Position numbers and translations under genes: made by a program | Notes under the pieces: model-generated | The model's input: the letters and a program-made list of their open reading frames with translations, nothing else | Told to the model about the DNA's origin: nothing | Databases searched by the model: none | Shown: one piece after another, positions 1 through 9,378 of the stretch | Position numbering within the stretch: position 1 is the stretch's first letter | Layout: every line of letters starts with the position of its first letter | From: Spodoptera frugiperda | Lineage: Eukaryota > Arthropoda > Insecta > Lepidoptera > Noctuidae | DNA: 64,000 nt | Direction of reading: 5' to 3' | Assembly: GCF_023101765.2 (NCBI RefSeq) | Contig: NC_064237.1 | Coordinates: 8,155,649 to 8,219,648, forward strand

Positions 1-469
1 CGGGCGGTAGCAAGCTGTAAATGTTTTACAATATAACTGAAAAATGTGATAAGTTTTTACAATTACATTGCGCTACTCTTTTATACCACAGCAAAAGAGA
101 TATAATGATATGTTTTTCCAATATTATTAACCTGAATTATTAAAAGGAAAACCTTCCTAAAATAACATTATTGACGTAGCAATGTAATTAAAAACATATC
201 GTTGTTATTAGCAAATATTTACAAGGGCCGGTGTTGCTTAGGTTGAAATAAAATGGATGGAGTAATTTTTAAAAAACATTATTTCTCGTGTACCCTACCT
301 TTCTAGTACGAAGAATAATTAAGTGATGAAGTATCTAATTTGTAACAATAATAAATCATATTATAAAGAATATTTACTACACTTGTTTTATTCGGTAGAA
401 TAGGCTGTGGTCTAATAAATTTCCAATGTTTGAATAAAAGTAGAAAATCTAAATGTAATTTGCTTGACC
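1..469. other. AT-rich DNA, no feature seen
   Basis: No open frame with a recognisable domain and no repeat family that I know. It ends at the first retroposon copy. Confidence 0.5.
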
Positions 470-626
470 CGGAGCTGCGGACTGCCTACCGGGTAACCGG
501 GGCTCCGGTAACTCAAAAAGCAGGAGTAGGAACGGGGTGGTCTTTTGTCAGTAAGAATCTGACACTCCCCCTCGCCTCGCCCAAGTCGGGACAATACATT
601 GGATGATTTTAAACTCAAAGAAAAAA
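470..626 (+). mobile_element. short retroposon, family A (copy 1)
   Basis: This is a ~150-bp non-coding retroposon that recurs at least eight times in the window. It starts GGAGCTGCGGACTGCC, carries CAGGAGTAGGAACGGGGTGG and TCTGACACTC in the middle, and ends CATTGGATGATTTT followed by an A-rich tail. A weak target-site duplication flanks it: ATGTAATTTGCTTGAC at 453-468 and ATGTAATATGTTCAAG at 627-642. The A-tail plus direct duplication implies target-primed reverse transcription. CTGCCTAGCGG near the start of the family resembles a Pol III A box lacking one base; no B box is clear. It could also be a short 3' fragment of a larger LINE. Family class uncertain, element status fairly sure. Confidence 0.75.
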
Positions 627-653
627 ATGTAATATGTTCAAGGTTCTAGAGTA

Positions 654-803
654 CGGAGCTACGCAATGCCTAGCGGGCTACCAGGGTTGCGGCTTAAAAA
701 GTAGGAATAGGAACGGAGTGGTCTTTAATCAGTAAGAGACTAACACTCCCTGTCTCCCTCGTCCAAGGTGGGAGCCAAAAGATGATAACGTCTCAAAAAA
801 AAA
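654..803 (+). mobile_element. short retroposon, family A (copy 2, clear TSD)
   Basis: Second copy, inserted immediately downstream of copy 1. It ends in a run of A residues at 795-804. The flanks ATGTTCAAGGTTCTAGAGTA (634-653) and ATGGTCAAGGTTCTAGGGTA (804-823) differ at only two positions, so they form a 20-bp target-site duplication, the length expected from LINE-type target-primed insertion. The left duplication overlaps the right flank of copy 1, so this copy landed next to an existing one. Confidence 0.85.
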
Positions 804-823
804 ATGGTCAAGGTTCTAGGGTA

Positions 824-1505
824 GCATAGTTCTTTCTCCTCTCGTCTATCGTCTTTAAAGTCCATTATCTCTTGATCAATATGATGACATAACAAACGAA
901 CACACTTTTTAAATTCAATATTATTTTTTAATACTGAAATTCTCTGTAAACATTCCATAAAATAATGACTGTTATGTAATTTATACAAAGGTTATATACA
1001 AGAAAATACATTACCAATACCAAACAAGGATACAAGCGTACATATAACATACATATACTCTATTTATATGACAAACAATTGAACATAAATTAAGTAACGT
1101 TTACAAGGAGATCACAATTATTTAATTAATTAAATTCTGTCTGTAATTACTGTCTGAAGGGTCGGGCCGGGATCCCGGGAATGATAGGAAATGTTTAGGA
1201 ATATTAAGCCCCCGACTGTAATATTTGGGTACACAGTACACACATAGGGACGGCCGTGACGCAAGGTAATGGCTGTTCAGACAAGGGAACGAACATTATT
1301 TGCCGTTACGTCATAAATTTCAAATCTGTGCTGTGTTAATATGTAATATATTTTGTGTTTTTTATTGTGCAGTGGCTGGTTTGGTGTATCAAATTATTAA
1401 TGTTGTGTTTTAAGAGTAAATAGTTAACTAAGGAATTGTCGGAGGTACATCCATTCTAAACTACATATTTTGAAGCGTGGGTGTGAGAGAGTCAAGCTTC
1501 ACCAC
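824..1505. other. unassigned DNA between repeats
   Basis: AT-rich, with a more GC-rich patch at about 1155-1260 (GGGTCGGGCCGGGATCCCGG region). The short open frames have no domain I recognise. Confidence 0.4.
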
Positions 1506-1795
1506 GAATTGGCCGGCTCCGATTCTCTGGCAGTGTTGTCACGGCCTCGCAGAAAACCGAGGTGAAACAAACCTTTCGTCACGTGAGTGACGTTACCAGA
1601 GGCCCAATTACCCCCTTCCTCAATCTCCCTAATTCCCAACAATCCCCAAATTCCGAACCCCCTGCCGCCAAAAGACCGGCAATGTACTTGAAACGTCTCT
1701 GGTGTTTCAGGTATCTATGCATGACGCAGATTGCTTGCCATCAAGTGATCCAGCTGCTCGTTTACCGACTGATACCGACGATCTCATTAAAAAAA
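1506..1795 (-). repeat. interspersed repeat, family B (GGTATAAGCCGGTAAACGAG type), long copy
   Basis: Read on the minus strand it follows the family order: (G)GTATAAGYCGGTAAACGAG, GATGGTAAGCAATC, CACCAGAGGCGT, a G-rich middle with GGGTTAGGAATT-like sequence, GGGCCTCCGGTAAC, TTTCACGTCGGTTTTCTGTGAGG. The same order appears at 23.56, 28.76, 55.1, 56.8 and 61.0 kb, so it is a dispersed family and not a gene. The 94-residue open frame across it is incidental. A SINE or non-autonomous DNA element is possible; I see no clear target duplication. Confidence 0.75.
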
Positions 1796-2399
1796 CACAA
1801 GTTCTGTAATAACAGAATATCAATAATAATTCACATTTCGTTGTAGGAAAAAATACTGTCATGTATACATTATTTTAGATGAGGCAGTGTCATGTATCTT
1901 ATACATGCTTTGATATAAAAATGGAATCACGATCACTATAATACAATACATACGCATAACGCATACGCAATACTCCAGTCGCAATCAAACCACAATTTCT
2001 ACAGCCTAACATAAATATACTTCGTAAATCAACAACTATTTATATACAGCACAATATTGCTCTTTATTGCTTTGTAATAAAGCCGTGGAGTGCAGCCATC
2101 ACAGAATATTGTTGATCCCCACTTCTGAAGCGGGAACTTGTCATAATATTGCGACTCATTGTTTGAACGGGCCTCTGCAAGTCATGCAATCGGATCTTAT
2201 GATTTACTCACAAATTAACTTTTGGTGATAGTGATTCTTTTTTTCTTTCGTATTAGATTGTCGTATGACTTTGCAAGAAGAATAAGGTTAAAAATAAATA
2301 GAATTTAGAAATAATATGTATTTTCTTTCATATTGTGACCTGGCTATGCTTGTATTAATACATCGACTTATTACGAGTATCAACTCGTAGGTCGGCGTC
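1796..2399. other. unassigned AT-rich DNA
   Basis: No repeat or gene recognised. The block 2065-2215 is somewhat less AT-rich and may be unique sequence. Confidence 0.4.
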
Positions 2400-2495
2400 C
2401 TGAGCTGCGGACTACCTAGCGGGTTTGCCGGGGCTCCGGCTCGAAAAGCAGGAGTAGGAACGGGGTGTTTTTTAGCCATTATGAATCTGACACTG
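2400..2495 (+). mobile_element. short retroposon, family A (3'-truncated copy)
   Basis: Matches the family from GAGCTGCGG through CAGGAGTAGGAACGGGGTG to TCTGACACTG, then leaves the family sequence before the usual GATGATTTT and A tail. A short open frame on the minus strand lies across it and is not a gene. Confidence 0.75.
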
Positions 2496-2884
2496 TTTGG
2501 ACTGGAATAATAACCGTGAGCGATAGTTTGTGTCCATGAGATGTTATTGTTGTTATCAAACTTTACTTTTGCTATTGACTACCATAATCACAATACATTA
2601 CAAAACAAATGACAGGCCAATGACGGCAGACAAAAGAAAGTCATATTATTTGTAAAATTGTGAATTTTACAAAAAGGAACACAACCTATTGTAGCTGAAC
2701 ATTATTAAGTAAGAAATGAGATTTCTATTACACAACGAATTCTTTGAAAATTCGTTCGGATGTCTTCAAGTCTTGAGTGAATCGACTGCTTATATTATTT
2801 GCTTATAGCTATTGCTTTAAGGAACGTGTGATCTATCATTACAACATTTTCGAGAACCACTAGCAAGACAGTTGAACGCCGGCC
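2496..2884. other. unassigned AT-rich DNA with a small hairpin
   Basis: The only structure noticed is AACGAATT / AATTCGTT with a 7-base loop at about 2736-2758. No gene or known repeat. Confidence 0.35.
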
Positions 2885-3013
2885 TTTTTTTTAAGGTGGG
2901 AAGTCATCCAATGACTTCTCTCGCCAGGGCGAGGCGAGAGGGAGTGTCAGACTCTCACAGACTAAAAACCACCTCGTTCCTACTTCTACTCTACCTACTT
3001 TTGAGCTGGAGCC
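2885..3013 (-). mobile_element. short retroposon, family A (minus-strand copy)
   Basis: Reverse orientation. It begins on the plus strand with a T run (the A tail), then AATCATCC-like sequence, GGCGAGGCGAGAGGGAGTGTCAGACTC, the complement of GGAACGGGGTGG, and ends at GAGCTGGAGCC. It is missing part of the 5' GCGGACTGCC end. Confidence 0.75.
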
Positions 3014-3453
3014 ACGGTATACCTGCCAGGCAGTGACATATACCTACAAAATCACTAACTAGTTATTGTACCTAACATAAAAGGCAACACACGTAAACAA
3101 AAGTGCATAAAACATATAGGATTAAATCATTTTCCCTTGGGTTGCTAGTTTTATTAATGAAACATAGTACCCAACTCACCTATGTACCTACGTTATATAT
3201 GTGGTACAAGCGCAAACTAACCTGTGCAGGTAATGAGTGCTAAATGAAATTTCAACGATGAAATATGATGCATTTTATGATGGTACTATCTCGTTATGGT
3301 ACTCTTACTATGGGTGGTTGTTGTTTTATTATATCTTTGTTTTGTTCGGTGATAATTATGTTGTGATTACAATGTATTGATCGGTTTTTTAGGATGGTTT
3401 ACTTTGTTGTGTATTGTATTGTGTCATTGTGTTTTAAATGTTTATGTTAATAT
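3014..3453. other. unassigned AT-rich DNA
   Basis: No gene or repeat family recognised. AACCTGTGCAG|GTAATG near 3219-3234 looks like adjoining splice sites but is too weak to annotate. Confidence 0.35.
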
Positions 3454-3901
3454 AATCCCACCCAAAACATAAATGTGAAAGGCTGCCAAGTTCGATAATA
3501 TTGGAATGCTTCGCCTATAAAAGAAGTGAGATCTAAATAAGTACCAAGTTCCATACACAGACCTCAGTTAAAAATGATATAACAAGTTGGCAAGTTTTTA
3601 CACACTTTGTTATAAACCTACTAAACGCAATGAGTCAAGTATATAATTTTCTATTAAAACTTGCCAAGTTATATCATTTTTAACTGAGGTCTGTGTATGG
3701 AACTTGGTACTTATTTAGATCTCACTTCTTTTATAGGCGAAGCATTCCAATATTATCGAACTTGGCAGCCTTTACACCTTCATTATTTTTAAAACCGACT
3801 CACACTTGGCCATTTTCAGATTTTTTCCTTTACCTTGACCCAAAGACCTACCTCCATGCCAAATTTCAAGTCAACTAAACATTTATGTTTTGGGTGGGAT
3901 T
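3454..3901. repeat. long foldback (inverted repeat) element
   Basis: The left arm 3478-3600 and right arm 3654-3773 are near-perfect reverse complements over about 120 bp, interrupted only by a small insertion near 3584. A 53-bp loop lies between. A second, outer pair of 23 bp (3454-3476 against 3879-3901, AATCCCACCCAAAACATAAA...) continues the symmetry, but on the right 105 bp are inserted between inner and outer arms. The transcribed sequence would form a very stable hairpin. The open frame reading out of the right arm is a product of the repeat. This may be a foldback transposon or a local inversion-duplication. Confidence 0.85.
3771..3874. repeat. 104-bp perfect direct repeat, copy 1
   Basis: Identical by eye over its whole length to 4047-4150 (starts TTTACACCTTCATT, ends TTTCAAGTCAA). 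Start-to-start distance is 276 bp. This copy fills the gap that breaks the right arm of the foldback. Confidence 0.9.
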
Positions 3902-4046
3902 TCATTTATTTTTGTAAGGTTTATTTTCTTTTTTTCTTATTTTACTTTACTTTGACTAAATACAAACCTTTGTAACGAATTTTAGGTCGGTACGACCATT
4001 GGAAGATATAGATATTTTTTTTGTTTTAGTTCCTTAGGGGTATGAA

Positions 4047-4150
4047 TTTACACCTTCATTATTTTTAAAACCGACTCACACTTGGCCATTTTCAGATTTT
4101 TTCCTTTACCTTGACCCAAAGACCTACCTCCATGCCAAATTTCAAGTCAA
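4047..4150. repeat. 104-bp perfect direct repeat, copy 2
   Basis: Second copy of the unit at 3771-3874. It runs on into TACGACCATTGGAAG, also present at about 3990-4005, and then into the GAGT/CAGT microsatellite. The motif TCGAACTTGGC recurs around it (about 3756, 4372 and 4433, and inverted at about 3485), which suggests that 3.45-4.46 kb is one compound repeat. Confidence 0.85.
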
Positions 4151-4181
4151 TACGACCATTGGAAGTGGTCTAGGTTTTTGA

Positions 4182-4219
4182 TGAGTGAGTGAGTGAGTGA
4201 GTCAGTCAGTCAGTGAGTG
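4182..4219. repeat. (GAGT)n/(CAGT)n microsatellite
   Basis: Five or so GAGT units followed by CAGT units, then GAGTG. It sits directly downstream of the second 104-bp repeat. Confidence 0.9.
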
Positions 4220-6992
4220 TATAGTAAAAATAGCGATTTTCTGACGTCAATATCTCAAGACCTACAATAGGTACATTAATGAAATTTTGTATTTTAGATA
4301 AGTAAGTAGGTCTCGACAGATACTAGAAATTTCATATGCGTAGATAAAATAGATTTTGAGTTATAGGTGGGTCGAACTTGGCCCGAAATGGTTCGTGTAA
4401 TATAACCCACGGCCGGTGTGTCGGTTTTTTTGCTCGAACTTGGCGGACACACTGCCGTGTGTCTAGATATATAATACTTAGTGAATTGGCACAGTTATTA
4501 GGTACAGCATTCCTTAATATTTTTCTGGTTTATATATATATATTTTTTATTTATTTATTTAATCTTCTCCACACAAATAACAGTAAATGGCGGATTTAAG
4601 GCCAAGTCTCTGATAGTCAAGCATAAGGTTAGTATTATGTCCACGTGGTTATTGGAATATGCCATGTTCCATATTTATTACTTATATATCAAAAAAATGA
4701 AGCATACATTTTCTCTCAATATTACAGACAGATATCTCACTTTCACGATACTAAGTAGGCATCGACCTAAAAAATAACTTTTGTAGCGTAAATTGAACTT
4801 AGCTGTTAGCACTCAAGATTATGATTTATTACCCTCATAGAATACCTAAATTAATTTTCGGGCACGTCTGTAACAGGCTCATCAATAATTCCAATGCTCC
4901 CGGAGGTTATAAAACGTACCAGTTTCAGTACATGGAACTCAATATGCTCGTAATTACAAACCAACTGTGATAATGAGGCTAAATTAAAGTTGTTCAGCGG
5001 TGAAATATGACCGTTTTCATGAGTTATGATCTCGTCGCGTTGTGAGTTGTGACCCAGCGTTATCAATTAATATATTCTGTGCAAAGCGCCGGTGATTACG
5101 TACCGTCATACTTTCACCGTCCTGCTGTCGCCACCGTGTGGATTACCACGCAAACTCCCGTTTATCTGGCGATGCTTTATTACAATTTTCCCTAATATTA
5201 AAGTTGTTGGGCGTACGTAAGTTTCTTATACCGTAATCTCTAGGTTAGTGGGTGTAAGTTTTCTACGTAATATGTTTCGAGAATCTTGTTTTATACTTCG
5301 CGCTGGGACGGCCATGTTTGAGTGTTATTGATATATTATATTAGTTAACTTTTGCTTTGAAATATTGCGTTCCGTGAAAATGTAATCTTCAAACTTTCTG
5401 AAGCGAGACTTGAAAGACTTGAGATTTTATTGTGGGGTATACGCGTTAGATGAAGCCATTACCCGTTGAGGCATTGAAGTATAGGAGACGTTGTAAACTG
5501 GCATATTTTTAGTGTGGTGGGGCGCGCGCATGGATAGCACATTGACACAAGCCATTAGGCAGCGCGAGCCTTTGAGTTGGGTCGGCGAGCCGGACTTGCT
5601 GCTCAAAGGGCCACTTCATCGTCTTTTCATGTTACCTCACACGTCATCACACAATTTGGCCACTCATCTCGGCCCATGATATGATAATAAATAATCCAAC
5701 GCTAAAGTGCCTCGTGTCCCCGAAAACTTTGAGATAAGTGCCTCCCAAACTTGCCGTTTTCAACTTTCACCGCAGTTTATATTGGATACGAAATTTAACG
5801 TGAAGTTTTTGATATTATAAGCCAATATCAGATGATTCTTTTCGAGTTACCAAAGTCCTCGGCCGGGACAAATATTTTGGTAATATTTCTTGGTTTACTT
5901 TCCGTGGGTTTCTGTCGTTATTGGCTGAGATCGTGATGTGAATTGTTAAGTTTATTGAGAGAATTATAATATTATTTATGTTCGTAATCCTACGTGAATC
6001 ATTCGCCTTTCTGATTTATTCAACGACTTTACATGTGAGAAAGGTGACTAAAAATTAGACTAACTTAACTTATTTTTTTATGTCTGATTTTTATATATGT
6101 TTTGTAGAATATTAATCTGAAATCATAATAAAAAAATGATTCAGACGATTTTGACTTAAAGCTTTCAAGCTGTACAATTAAATTGTCGTTGCTAACGTGA
6201 TCGCGTGAATGTAATTCTATATTTTCATTGCATAAAATTATCAACAACCAAACACCAGACTAATAAACACACGACTGTTTATCCAAAAGCGAACCTAAGT
6301 CGAATAAATAAGCTACAAATTAATAGAACAATTTGCATTTAAATAAACGATATTAGTATCGCTCGTATCACAAAACAACCGCGACCCGAGCCGAGCTACA
6401 TAACATATTTATAAGCTTTATAACATGTACACAGAATGTTCCTAAATAGAAACTCATTTGGGAACTTAATGTGTAATTTGAATGAACCGGACAAATTCAA
6501 ATTAATTCAGCTTTTCGTTGGCATTGAGGGGCTTGGAAAGAAGCGATCGATAACAAATTCAGGGGTTAGTAGCAAAATTAGCAATTTAATTTCGATTCAG
6601 TGAAAGTTTCCTTAGTGTCGGGAAGAGAGGACAAGTAATTTGCAACCGAGAAGAAACGAAAGGGGCACGTTATTACCTAAACTTTTGTCAGTAGAAGATT
6701 GATTAAGTTTATTTCCATTCTTGGATTTGTATTTATATTTGAACGCGGTGTGATTGTTGCTCTATAAATAGATTGGAAAGTGGGTTTTGGGGCGTTGTTA
6801 AATGAGGTTGATTTTAGCAAAACACGGTAATTATGGATGAGGAAGATCTTGTTATTATTTTAATTGAATATTCGTTCTATTTTTAGCCCATAGACAAAAT
6901 TTGTTATGAAACCATTTCACTGTCTAGTTAAAAATAATGTTCTTGTTGATTAACTAAAATCACGATTTACTTACGAACGTTAATGGAGAAAA
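4220..6992. other. 2.8 kb without a supported gene
   Basis: TA and TTTA runs occur at 4530-4565. Two stretches are less AT-rich and may be unique or conserved non-coding DNA: 5085-5170 and 5515-5690 (GGGGCGCGCGCATGG onwards). The 71-residue minus-strand frame at 4851-5066 and the other short frames show no domain, membrane pattern or splice context that would support a gene. Confidence 0.4.
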
Positions 6993-7080
6993 GCTCAACT
7001 AGTTTCGAGTCACAGAGGGACTCTTCAACATGAGCAGCGTGCGCAAACGCAGCGACGCGACGTCGCGCAGCCTGCAGGTT
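6993..7080 (+). mobile_element. degenerate MITE core, family C
   Basis: ACTAGTTTCGAGTC, then a CTCTTCAACATGAGCAGC-like stretch and a CG-rich CGCAGC segment, match the core order of the elements at 29.8 and 54.4 kb. The terminal TTATTATGTTAT sequence is not visible, so the copy is old or partial. Confidence 0.4.
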
Positions 7081-7635
7081 AAATCGTGAGGTGGCGCTGG
7101 TGGCATTGTGCGTCTGTCGCACCCTCTGCTGGTAAACATGCATTGTCCTCTAGCTCCGATGACAGGTGCGATGATGTTAATTATGACGTTTAGTAGGTTC
7201 ACCAGCGGTGTAAATAGTTAGTTAGATTGCCGGGTCGGCACAAAGTCAGTATTACACGCAATGCTTATATCTTTATAATTATATCCTTGTCGATCGTTTT
7301 ATTACATGCCAGCTACTATCTGTTTATTAATTTAATTCTAAAAATAAATAAGATGTGAGTACCATAAACTAGTGGATATTTACCCTCCCAAACTGACCTT
7401 TAAACAGGGTGTATATATAAAACAGGACAACAGGATGTTTAGTTGTTTTATCCGAAGAATTATTTTCTACTTTCGCCTCTATTTGCGTCTAAAATGATAT
7501 ACGTTATCGCGTTTGTTTCACCAATACTAACTTAATAAAGTGCTATAACAAGGCCCGTTACTGAGATTTATTTTGTTCTGATTTGAATTTTCTGTAAATT
7601 ACTACTTATTGCCTATTTGTTTCGTGGCGATTAAG
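7081..7635. other. unassigned AT-rich DNA
   Basis: No gene or repeat recognised. Confidence 0.4.
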
Positions 7636-7870
7636 GGTGTTTTTTCACCAGAAATTTGCAACCCTACGTTGCTGTGGTTGCATGCTATATGTGCGTGCTA
7701 TGGATGTGTGCTATGGGTGGCTTCCCTACTTTCGATACATTGCATACTCGAGCGGCGCATCTCCCTCACATAACTACACATCTTTGTTTTCAGTGGTAAC
7801 GGTCACATAGTTTCACAGCTTAGCTATTACAACTTCGTAACATAGCCACATAGCACATCACTGGTGCAAA
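7636..7870. mobile_element. MITE-like element, family D (copy 1)
   Basis: The left end reads GGTGTTTTTTCACCAGAAAT and the right end TAGCACATCACTGGTGC, so the ends are inverted around CACCAG. Between them are GTGCTATGGATGTGTGCTATGG, GGTCACATAGTTTCACAGCTTAGC and ACATAGCCACATAGCACATC. The same order is found at 55.89-56.07 kb. No coding capacity, so non-autonomous. Superfamily not assigned. Confidence 0.55.
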
Positions 7871-9321
7871 AGAACTCTAAAGCTGAAAGTCATTAAATAT
7901 GTTTTCTAAATAGCACATCTACCTTAAATTAAGTTTTTATTTGTAAGAAATCCAGGAAAAATCCGATATGTTTACAATTATAGTCAGTTACATTTTTTGT
8001 TATTAAAATTCATATTTGTTTAGCTAGTTAATTACTAACTCTAATAGAAAATTAAACGTTACAAACAGCTAATGAGCACGTGTCCATAACAGTACCTACA
8101 ATAGACACACCAACAACACTATTCCCACAAAACTATAACATTAAACAGCGGTAGCTCCGCAAATCAGATTTGAATCTAAATGGAATGGCAATAAAATTCA
8201 TTTTAATATTACCTACACTCTTTTATGTCATAAAAACGGGATCGGTTATGATCTGATACCTGGCTTTTCGCCCGTGGTGAAATATCGGATTACGGGATTC
8301 AACCCTCTAGTGTCCCGGGAGTACAATTGTCGGCAGGTTTCGTTGCATTAACCCTTTCACCGCGCCACCCGCTTATCTGCAAGATCTCGGCGCATTTTTG
8401 TTATCTTTAAAAAAGATTTTCGCAAAAAGGCTGTATAGGGAGTTTCCTTTGCGTGAAATTTAAATTAAGAATATGCTGAGTATTTTACGGTGGATTCCGT
8501 TCAGGTGTCCCCCATATTTAAAGAGGTGTGAAAGGTATTTTCGATAAGGTGCTTTGGAGGCCATTTTGGTATTGCCGTTTTTCCAAATCTTTTGTTATTG
8601 CATTTATACATACATATTCTCTGCAGAGACAATGGAACGCTACCAATCTTTTATACGTCTTTTACTTTATCATCAGTCATCAGTTTAATATATCACCAAT
8701 CTGGTTATTGAATTTTGATGTGTAATAAAAACACACACACTTAAACTTTAAACGACATAACTTTTCTTATCATCGCCTCAAATTCGTTTTCAATTGTGTA
8801 CGGTACCTTCTGTCTCAAATAGTACAATTGTTCTACGAACAAAATAAAAGCGATGCCATTATTATCTCCCAATCTCTTTAAGTACTTAATCGAATAAAAC
8901 GGAAAAGAAAATGTAGATCACAATAAAACACAACTTTCTAAGCCTCTGTGACAGTAATCCTACAGAGCGGACTTATCAAAGTGATCAACTGATCACTTCC
9001 CTGATAATAACGAGTCTCCTCCTTTAGGCTTACTTCGGATGTCCGATATGAACCGATTGGAGAACTGTGGTCTTGGCTTTGTTGGTCCGATTTTTTATCG
9101 AGAAATCGCTAAACCACATATTACTTACTTATCATTCATTAGAAAATATTAAGAGCCTAGTTTAAAATATATGTTAGTTGAAAGTACTAACTTTTACTAG
9201 TTTACAAGCTGCGAGACGATTTAAGTTAAATTACCAACAACAGATTTATTTCACCATCTTTCGATCACCAAAATCAGTCCAGCCATTTTAAAGATTAGCT
9301 GGAATAAACAAACAAACATTC
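7871..9321. other. unassigned AT-rich DNA
   Basis: A short perfect inverted repeat AAGTGATCA / TGATCACTT with a 2-base loop lies at 8979-8998. A moderately GC-rich stretch runs 8240-8400. No supported gene. Confidence 0.35.
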
Positions 9322-9369
9322 ATCATCATCGGACTTTTCTCGTCCACTGCTGGACAAAGACCTCTCCAA
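9322..9369 (+). repeat. fragment of the CATCATCATC...CCACTGCTGGACAAA repeat, family E
   Basis: CATTCATCATCATCGGAC then GTCCACTGCTGGACAAAGACCTCTCC is the start of a lepidopteran dispersed repeat also seen at 35.2 and 36.9 kb. It stops abruptly where the retrotransposon sequence begins, marking the 5' insertion junction of element 1. Confidence 0.6.
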
Positions 9370-9378
9370 TTTTATGAA

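Noticed and set aside
1562..1846. 94-residue plus-strand frame
   Set aside because: Entirely over a minus-strand family B repeat.
3693..3878. 61-residue plus-strand frame
   Set aside because: Starts inside the foldback arm and continues through the 104-bp direct repeat; repeat sequence only.
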